NCBI GenBank assembly: GCA_963656825.1
Contig: CAVKJG010000008.1
Coordinates: forward strand, 1-53,022
Reading direction: 5' to 3'
Source: CAG-841 sp963656825
GTDB taxonomy: Bacteria > Bacillota > Clostridia > Oscillospirales > CAG-272
DNA: 53,022 nt
This document shows, one piece after another, positions 47,754-53,022 of the stretch. The first letter of the stretch is position 1. Each line of letters starts with the position of its first letter. The position numbers and the translations under genes were made by a program. The notes under the pieces are model-generated. The model was not told the origin of the DNA. It saw only the letters and a program-made list of their open reading frames with translations, and did no database searches.

Positions 47754-47779
47754 CGCACCTCTTTTCGATATATGGTGCG
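47754..47779 (-). promoter_or_regulatory. Hairpin masking the ribosome site of the M15 peptidase gene
   Basis: Minus strand: CGCACC (47779-47774) and GGTGCG (47759-47754) pair around a 14-base loop. The second arm contains most of the GAGGTG Shine-Dalgarno site, six bases before ATG 47748. Confidence 0.5.
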
Positions 47780-47794
47780 ACGGAAAAGCGGGTT

Positions 47795-48568
47795 TTATTC
47801 GTTTATTTTGAATATTGTCTTTGCGTTTCTGACCTCTGCCTCGCAGAAAGTGTCATAATCCATACCGAGAAGCACGGCTACTTTTTCGGCGGTATAATGC
47901 ATATAGCCGCTGTGATTCATCTTGCCGCGCATAGGTACAGGAGCAAGATACGGGCAATCTGTTTCAACGAGAATTCTGTCCGGCGGAACAACCTTTGCCG
48001 CTTCGAGAAGCTTGCTTGCGTTTTTGAACGTCAATGAACCGGAAAACGAGATATAATATCCGCGGCGGAGATATTCCTTTGCCTGCTCGGCACTGCCGCT
48101 GTAGCTGTGCAGAATTCCCCTGACCTTCGGATGAGCGCAGACGATATCGAATACATCGCCGTGCGCCTCTCTGTCGTGAATGATTACCGGCAGGGAATAC
48201 TCTTCTGCGAGCGAGAGCTGCGCATCGAAAAACCTTTTCTGCGTTTCTCTGTCCGAAAAATCGTAATAATAGTCAAGACCGATTTCGCCCAAGGCTTTTA
48301 CTTTGGCTTCCGCAAGGAGCGGCTTTATCCGGTCAAGCGCGGAATTTATTTCACCTGCCGTACCGCATTCGTGCGGATGAATTCCAGCAGCGGCATACAT
48401 TTTATCATATTTTTTTGCAAGTCCGATTGATTGGATCGAGGTTTCCTCGTCCGTTCCGGCGCAGAGAATTCCGCAGATATCGCCCGAAAAAAGAGAATTC
48501 AGAAGCTCTGTCGGATCGCCGAATTTTTCATCGGTGTAATGGGCGTGAGTATCGAAAAGGGAAGTCAT
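47795..48568 (-). CDS. tatD: TatD family metal-dependent hydrolase (DNase)
   Basis: A 257-residue TIM-barrel hydrolase of usual length. Metal ligands are visible: DTHAHYTD (about residues 6-13), EIGLDYYYDFSDR (about 96-108), IIHDREAH (about 131-138), LHSYSG (about 156-161) and ETDCPYLAPVPMRGKMN (about 206-222). TatD enzymes are 3-5 exonucleases or DNases and have been linked to repair and tRNA quality control. Its start overlaps the metG stop by 4 bases (48565-48568), the usual metG-tatD neighbourhood in Firmicutes. Confidence 0.95.
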   Translation of the reverse strand: MTSLFDTHAHYTDEKFGDPTELLNSLFSGDICGILCAGTDEETSIQSIGLAKKYDKMYAAAGIHPHECGTAGEINSALDRIKPLLAEAKVKALGEIGLDYYYDFSDRETQKRFFDAQLSLAEEYSLPVIIHDREAHGDVFDIVCAHPKVRGILHSYSGSAEQAKEYLRRGYYISFSGSLTFKNASKLLEAAKVVPPDRILVETDCPYLAPVPMRGKMNHSGYMHYTAEKVAVLLGMDYDTFCEAEVRNAKTIFKINE

Positions 48569-50148
48569 AGGTTGTTTTCCGCAAGCTCGGCTTCGATTTC
48601 GGAGAGCTTTTTCTGCTCGTCTATTCTTGCAAAAAGGACAAACGATTCGCCGACCTTTCCGCCTGCGGAAAGCAGACCGAACGCGGCGGCGCTTTCAAGC
48701 GCGCTGTCGGAAATTCCGAGCGCGGCGAGTATTTTTGCGGAGGCTTCCGGCATGGACGAGCCGAAAAGCACGCCTAAAATACGGAGCGATTCGAGAAGAT
48801 TGTAGATAACCGTGGCAAGCTCTTCTTTTTTGCTTTCATCTTTTGCGAGCGCCCAGGGGGTTGTTTCGTCGATATATTTGTTTGCTCTTCTTGCAAGAGT
48901 CATTGCCGAGTCAAGCGCGTCGGCAACCTTAAAGGAATCCATGCTTGCGACAAACCCGTCGTAGGAGCGCTTTGCCGTGGCGATAAGGTCAGAGTCGAAC
49001 TCCGTTCTGCCGGTCGGCGCGGGAATCACGCCGTCAAAGTACTTTTTCGTCATTGAAAGAGTTCTTGCAAGCAGATTTCCGAGTGTATTTGCAAGGTCGG
49101 TATTGTAGCGCGATATGACTGACGGGTAGGTTATCGAGCCGTCGGATGAATAGGGCATTTCGGAGAGGAAATAATATCTTGTTCCGTCAACGCCGAAATG
49201 ACGCACAAGCGTGTCGGAATAAATTACGTTGCCCTTTGACTTCGACATTTTGTCCGTGCCGAACAAAAACCACGGATGCGCAAAGATTTTTTCGGGGATC
49301 GGTTCACCGAGCGCCATAAGGAAAATAGGCCAATAGATAACGTGGAAACGTGCGATATCCTTTCCGATAACGTGAAGATCTGCGGGCCAGAATTTTCTGT
49401 AATTTTCGCTGTTTTCACCGCAATCATAACCGAGCGCGGTGATATAGTTTGAAAGCGCATCGAGCCATACGTAAACGACGTGCTTTGAATCGAAATCTAC
49501 GGGAACACCCCAGGTAAACGACGAGCGTGAAACGCAGAGGTCCTGAAGTCCGGGCTTTATGAAGTTGTTTACCATTTCCTTTTTTATGCCCTCGGGAGCG
49601 ATAAAATCGGGGTGCGACTCTATATATTCAAGGAGTCTGTCCTGATATTTGCTCATTCTGAAAAAGTACGCTTCTTCTTTTTCGCGGCGGAGCGGTCTGC
49701 CGCAATCGGGGCAGACGCCGCCCTCTGCCTGCGTGTCCGTAAAGAACGATTCGCAGGGAACGCAGTACCAGCCCTCATACGAGCCCTTGTAAATATCGCC
49801 CTGATCGTAAAGCTTTTTGAAGATCTTCTGAACGGCTTTTACGTGATGCTCGTCTGTCGTGCGGATAAAGCAGTCATAATCCACGCCGAGAAGCTTCCAG
49901 ATTTCCTTTATCTGCGAGGAGACGCCGTCAACATATTCCTGCGGAGCAATTCCGGCGGCGTTTGCAAGATCCTCGATCTTCTGACCGTGCTCGTCCGAGC
50001 CTGTGCAGAAGAAAACGTCATAGCCCTGCGACTTTTTGTAGCGTGCGATGGCGTCCGCAAGGACGGGATCGTAAGAGTTTCCGACGTGGGGCTTGCGCGA
50101 AGCGTAGGCTATCGCTGTAGTGATATAATACTTTCCTTTGTTTTCCAT
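48565..50148 (-). CDS. metG: Methionyl-tRNA synthetase
   Basis: A 527-residue class I synthetase. HIGH-like KPHVGNSYD (about residues 19-27); zinc-binding connective peptide with CVPCESFF and CPDCGRP (about 129-151); KMSKS loop DKMSKSKGNV (about 297-306); the anticodon-binding helical domain with NKYIDETTPWALAK (about 445-458). It lacks the C-terminal EMAP/Trbp111-type domain that extends many Firmicute MetRS proteins to about 650 residues. The ATG follows AGGAGAAGG. No T-box is upstream; nagA ends 10 bases before, so it is within a longer transcript. Confidence 0.97.
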   Translation of the reverse strand: MENKGKYYITTAIAYASRKPHVGNSYDPVLADAIARYKKSQGYDVFFCTGSDEHGQKIEDLANAAGIAPQEYVDGVSSQIKEIWKLLGVDYDCFIRTTDEHHVKAVQKIFKKLYDQGDIYKGSYEGWYCVPCESFFTDTQAEGGVCPDCGRPLRREKEEAYFFRMSKYQDRLLEYIESHPDFIAPEGIKKEMVNNFIKPGLQDLCVSRSSFTWGVPVDFDSKHVVYVWLDALSNYITALGYDCGENSENYRKFWPADLHVIGKDIARFHVIYWPIFLMALGEPIPEKIFAHPWFLFGTDKMSKSKGNVIYSDTLVRHFGVDGTRYYFLSEMPYSSDGSITYPSVISRYNTDLANTLGNLLARTLSMTKKYFDGVIPAPTGRTEFDSDLIATAKRSYDGFVASMDSFKVADALDSAMTLARRANKYIDETTPWALAKDESKKEELATVIYNLLESLRILGVLFGSSMPEASAKILAALGISDSALESAAAFGLLSAGGKVGESFVLFARIDEQKKLSEIEAELAENNL

Positions 50149-50158
50149 TGTCCTTCTC

Positions 50159-51280
50159 CTATATAATCTTTTTTCCGCCGATTATGACGGAGGAAATGTT
50201 TTTTTCTTTATCCAGAATTAGCATATCCGCTCGCTTTCCTACTTCAATCGAGCCGCAGCTATCGTAAATTCCGACCATTTCGGCGGGCGTTTTTGTGGCG
50301 CATATCAACGCTTCTTCAAAAGAGATATCGCAAAAGCGCATAAGATTTTTTACTGCGTCGTGAAGGGTGAGAGTGCTTCCGACGATCGTCCCGTCGGATT
50401 TTCTTGCTCCGTTTTCCGAAAGGGTAAACGGTATGCCGTTCATCTCGTAATTGCCGGGTGGGAGAGTTGCCTGCGGAATCGAATCGGTTATCAGGACGAG
50501 CCTGTCGCCGTCGTATTTTTTCGCTTTGTAAAGCGCGCGCACGGCTTCCGGTGAAACGTGCAGTCCGTCGCAGATAAGCTCCGCGTAAGCGGAGGACGCC
50601 ATTGCCGCGCCCGCCGCGCCCGTTCCTCTGTGGGCAAGAGGAGTCATTGCGTTGAAAGTGTGCGTAAACGAAACCGCGCCTTCGGCAAGTGCCTTTTCAC
50701 ATTCCTCGGCGGTTGCGTTTGTATGTCCTATGCCGATTGTTGCAAGCCCTGAAAGCTCGGATATAAGTCCGTCCGGAGCTTCCTCCGGCGCGAGCGTAAA
50801 GTGCGTTTTGAGCGGATATATGTCTTTTGCAAGCGCCGTCATTTCGCTTTTATCGGGTTTTCTGATGAGCGAAACGTCGTGACAGCCGGGCTTTTTTGCG
50901 CTTATATACGGACCTTCGATGTGAACTCCGGCAAAGCGTGCGCCGCCGGTCGCTGTCGATTTTATATTTGAGATTGCCGAATTTATCTTCGGCAGAGCCG
51001 CCGTCATAACCGTCGGGAAAACGGTGGTCGTACCGTAGCTTGCGTATATCAGCGAGAGTTTTTCAAGCGTTTTTGCGTCCGTCTCCATTATGTCAACTCC
51101 GCCGCAGCCGTGCGTATGGACGTCGATATAGCCGGAAACTATGAATTTTCCCTCGCAGTCAAGCGCGTTATATTCGGAAAGCTTATCGCAGATTATTCCG
51201 TCCGAGACGTAAACGTCGCGCTTTACAAACGCGCGCTTTTCCGTATCGAATACGCTTGCGCCTGTCAGTTTCAGTTTCAA
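50159..51280 (-). CDS. nagA: N-acetylglucosamine-6-phosphate deacetylase
   Basis: A 373-residue amidohydrolase from TTG 51280 with AAAGGAG 7 bases upstream; the longer frame to 51340 overlaps the promoter. It removes acetate from GlcNAc-6-P for entry into glycolysis or wall synthesis. Sites: DVHTHGCGG (about residues 51-59), HIEGPYI (about 119-125), GIGHTNA (about 182-188, metal His), THTFNAMTPLAHR (about 201-213), and the catalytic Asp in LITDSIP (about 266). No nagB is adjacent. It has its own promoter within the minus-strand run and is followed by metG after 10 bases. Confidence 0.95.
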   Translation of the reverse strand: MKLKLTGASVFDTEKRAFVKRDVYVSDGIICDKLSEYNALDCEGKFIVSGYIDVHTHGCGGVDIMETDAKTLEKLSLIYASYGTTTVFPTVMTAALPKINSAISNIKSTATGGARFAGVHIEGPYISAKKPGCHDVSLIRKPDKSEMTALAKDIYPLKTHFTLAPEEAPDGLISELSGLATIGIGHTNATAEECEKALAEGAVSFTHTFNAMTPLAHRGTGAAGAAMASSAYAELICDGLHVSPEAVRALYKAKKYDGDRLVLITDSIPQATLPPGNYEMNGIPFTLSENGARKSDGTIVGSTLTLHDAVKNLMRFCDISFEEALICATKTPAEMVGIYDSCGSIEVGKRADMLILDKEKNISSVIIGGKKII

Positions 51281-51311
51281 TTTTGTTCTCCTTTTTATCC
51301 GAGATAACAAG

Positions 51312-51340
51312 AGTATATTACATTTTGCGCGGATTTTCAA
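51312..51340 (-). promoter_or_regulatory. Promoter of nagA
   Basis: Minus strand: -35 TTGAAA (51340-51335), 17-base spacer, -10 TATACT (51317-51312). The -35 box overlaps the rsmI stop region. It fixes the nagA start to TTG 51280. Confidence 0.75.
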
Positions 51341-52215
51341 TCTTTCCGCATTATTTTGCCGTATATTTCGCTTTTTCCGACGCCTCTGTCGCGTGCGACG
51401 GCTTTGATTGCGTCATTTTTGGTCATTCCCTGAGATAAATAATATTCGACGTGTTCTTCTATGGTCAGGGTTTTTGCAAGGGAATTTTCCTCTTCCTTTG
51501 GCGCGCCCTCGATTATAAGCACGAATTCTCCTTTCGGAGCTACGGTTTTGTAATATTCAACCGCGCCCGAAAGCGTTGTGCGGATGACTTCCTCGTTTAT
51601 TTTCGTAAGCTCGCGGCAAAGGGCGATTTTTCTGTCGCCGAGCGCGGCGAAAAGCTCGCCTATGGTTTTTATAAGTCTGTGCGGAGCTTCGTAAAAAATG
51701 AGCGTGCGCTTTTCGTTTTTTATTTCTTCTATCGCCTCGCGCCTGTCGCCCGAAGCCGTGGGCAGAAAGCCTTCAAAGGCGAATTTCCCGGTAAAAAGTC
51801 CCGATACGGCAAGCGCCGACACGGCGGCGCACGGTCCGGGAATTACGGAAACGGGGATACCTCTTTCGGCGCAGAGCCTTACAATATCCTCGCCGGGATC
51901 GCTTATAGCGGGCATGCCGGCGTCGGTTACAAGCGCGCACGATTCTCCTGCGGCAAGCCTTTCGGCTATGCCTTCGCCCTTTTGCTTTTTATTATGCTCG
52001 TAATATGAGCAGAGCGGCTTTTTTATACCGAATTTCGAGAGCATCGCTCCCGATACGCGCGTATCCTCGGCGGCAATGAAATCCACCTCCGAAAGCACCT
52101 TTTTTGCTCTTTCGGAAAGGTCGGAAAGGTTGCCTATCGGCGTACCGACAAGGTACAGCGTGCCTTTTATCACGGCGTTTTTTTCATGTGCTTCAGGGCT
52201 TTTTATAGCATCCAT
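51337..52215 (-). CDS. rsmI: 16S rRNA (cytidine(1402)-2-prime-O)-methyltransferase RsmI
   Basis: A 292-residue tetrapyrrole-methylase-fold enzyme that modifies C1402 near the decoding centre. It has the family opening GTLYLVGTPIGNLSDLSERA (about residues 18-37), FIAAEDTRVSGAML (about 50-63), ALVTDAGMPAISDPG (about 94-108, SAM site), and FYEAPHRLIKT (about 176-186). The start ATG has CGGAGA 8 bases upstream and lies 23 bases inside the previous gene. The trmN6-like-rsmI order is the common Firmicute arrangement. Confidence 0.95.
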   Translation of the reverse strand: MDAIKSPEAHEKNAVIKGTLYLVGTPIGNLSDLSERAKKVLSEVDFIAAEDTRVSGAMLSKFGIKKPLCSYYEHNKKQKGEGIAERLAAGESCALVTDAGMPAISDPGEDIVRLCAERGIPVSVIPGPCAAVSALAVSGLFTGKFAFEGFLPTASGDRREAIEEIKNEKRTLIFYEAPHRLIKTIGELFAALGDRKIALCRELTKINEEVIRTTLSGAVEYYKTVAPKGEFVLIIEGAPKEEENSLAKTLTIEEHVEYYLSQGMTKNDAIKAVARDRGVGKSEIYGKIMRKD

Positions 52216-52948
52216 TGAAATCTCCGTTTGTGTATATATAGTTCATTTCGTTTGTGTATCCGCTCTGCGTCATATCGCTTTGCGACGAATAAATAATAAG
52301 CGATCGCGTAAAGAAAACGCCTTCCTTACCACCTTTTATGCCCTCGCACAGAATAAGGCACGGAACGTGCTTTTCCGTAGGATAAACAACCGTTATGCGC
52401 TTAGGCTCGATGCCGTTTTTACGCATTGAAAATATCATTTCCGCCGTTCTGTCGGGACGGTAGACACACACAAAGCTGCCTCCGTAGCGGAGAAGCTTTG
52501 CAGCCGCAGCCGAAAAATCGGCTATTCCGCCCGTAATTTCTCTGCGACATATTCTGGCGGACTCGTTTTCGCTTTCAAGTCCTGCGCCCGTTTTAAGATA
52601 CGGCGGATTTGAAAACACCGCATCGAACCTTCCGTAATATTTTTTGTCCGCGTTTCTTATATCCGCGCAGACCACTTCGATTTTCTCCGAAAGGTTATTG
52701 AAAGCGACATTTTTCGCCGCTATATCGGCAAGCTCCCTTTGAATTTCAAAAGCGGTTATATGCTTTGCCTTTTCTCTTGCGGCGCAGAGCATCGAAATTA
52801 CGCCGTTTCCGGCTCCGAGCTCGGCGTAAATTCCGCCTGCCGATTTTTTTATATAAGCCGAAAGCAGATATGCGTCCGTTCCGAAATCGAGAGAGCCGTC
52901 AAGCGAAAAAAGAGAAAGCGAATCGTTTATTTTTTCGGGCTTGTCCAT
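52193..52948 (-). CDS. tRNA1(Val) (adenine(37)-N6)-methyltransferase-like protein (YfiC/TrmN6 type)
   Basis: A 251-residue Rossmann-fold methyltransferase. FGTDAYLLSAYIK opens the core; the SAM site is AELGAGNGVISML (about residues 38-50) with the acidic FEIQRELADIAA (about 62-73), and the catalytic N6-methyltransferase motif is NPPYLKTG (about 114-121). It probably methylates adenine in tRNA, by analogy with TrmN6. ATG 52948 overlaps the stop of the upstream gene (TAATG) and has GGAGG upstream. It overlaps rsmI by 23 bases, so the genes are translated together. Confidence 0.85.
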   Translation of the reverse strand: MDKPEKINDSLSLFSLDGSLDFGTDAYLLSAYIKKSAGGIYAELGAGNGVISMLCAAREKAKHITAFEIQRELADIAAKNVAFNNLSEKIEVVCADIRNADKKYYGRFDAVFSNPPYLKTGAGLESENESARICRREITGGIADFSAAAAKLLRYGGSFVCVYRPDRTAEMIFSMRKNGIEPKRITVVYPTEKHVPCLILCEGIKGGKEGVFFTRSLIIYSSQSDMTQSGYTNEMNYIYTNGDFNGCYKKP

Positions 52949-53022
52949 TATTTCCTCCCGCGGCGGAAAATTTCAAACGCCAATATCGACGCCGCAGACG
53001 CTGCCGAAAGTGCAGCGGGGAA
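52948..53022 (-). CDS. C-terminal end of an upstream gene, cut by window edge
   Basis: Only the last 24 codons are visible, reading in frame from base 53022 to a TAA at 52950-52948. The peptide has an Ala/Ser-rich hydrophobic run (AALSAASAASILAFEIF) and a basic end RRGRK, which suggests a final membrane helix with a cytosolic tail. The TAATG overlap with the methyltransferase start supports a real gene. The family cannot be named. Confidence 0.5.
   Translation of the reverse strand, partial: FPAALSAASAASILAFEIFRRGRK

Noticed and set aside
1..53022. CRISPR arrays, prophage modules, toxin-antitoxin or restriction systems
   Set aside because: No regularly spaced repeats, phage structural genes, integrases, nucleases or small paired toxin genes were seen on either strand.

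Overview
The window looks like a chromosomal segment of an uncultured, low-to-middle GC member of the Clostridia (Bacillota), most likely gut-associated. Evidence: strong AGGAGG ribosome sites, frequent TTG/GTG starts, S-box (SAM-I) and FMN riboswitches in Firmicute positions, HPr kinase, the DUF2232-GdpP pair, the DUF421-DUF4363 pair, and a GerA-type spore germinant receptor subunit. This assignment is inferred from gene content; no rRNA is present. There is no CRISPR array, prophage, transposase or defence island. Most of the window is well-conserved core genome.

Layout. 1-3.1 kb (minus): two paralogous AI-2E-type permeases, one cut by the window edge, flank an SGNH hydrolase, a GNAT acetyltransferase and tRNA-Arg(CCU). 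3.3-6.5 kb: mntP and malQ diverge from back-to-back promoters; DUF421-DUF4363 converges on malQ. 6.6-10.8 kb (plus): hprK-DUF2232-gdpP operon. 10.9-16.5 kb: a GH20 hexosaminidase-like enzyme, a YitT permease and a GH2 beta-galactosidase. 16.7-19.0 kb (plus): rbfA-nrnA-truB. 19.0-21.3 kb (minus): GerA-family receptor subunit and a short GerAB-like membrane protein. 21.4-23.4 kb (plus): rplS, then a YjdF-like and a TVP38-like membrane protein pair. 23.6-27.2 kb (minus): alaS, mscL, HIT protein. 27.3-39.7 kb (plus): rpoB-rpoC, then the str operon rpsL-rpsG-fusA-tuf. 39.7-46.7 kb (plus): FMN riboswitch-ribU, a COG2426 protein, SAM riboswitch-metK, a small membrane protein, recD2-comFC-M15 peptidase. 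46.8-47.0 kb: a small repeat element next to tRNA-Glu(CUC). 47.1-53.0 kb (minus): trmN6-like, rsmI, nagA, metG, tatD and a second M15 peptidase.

How the genes fit together. Translation and transcription dominate (rpoBC, S12, S7, EF-G, EF-Tu, L19, RbfA, TruB, RsmI, AlaRS, MetRS). Around them sit carbohydrate use (MalQ, GH20, LacZ, NagA) with its regulator HprK, second-messenger and nano-RNA turnover (GdpP, NrnA), and envelope or turgor functions (MscL, two M15 peptidases, several small permeases). Many promoters are near-consensus TTGACA-17-TATAAT, which often fixes the start codon.

I did not find a convincing undescribed multi-gene system. The least explained signals are RNA-level: a perfect intrinsic-terminator hairpin inside the signal-peptide codons of an M15 peptidase gene, a fourU-like hairpin ending at the start codon of a small membrane protein gene, two strong hairpins without U-tracts bracketing tuf, and a small inverted-repeat element sharing 15 bp with the tRNA-Glu T-arm.
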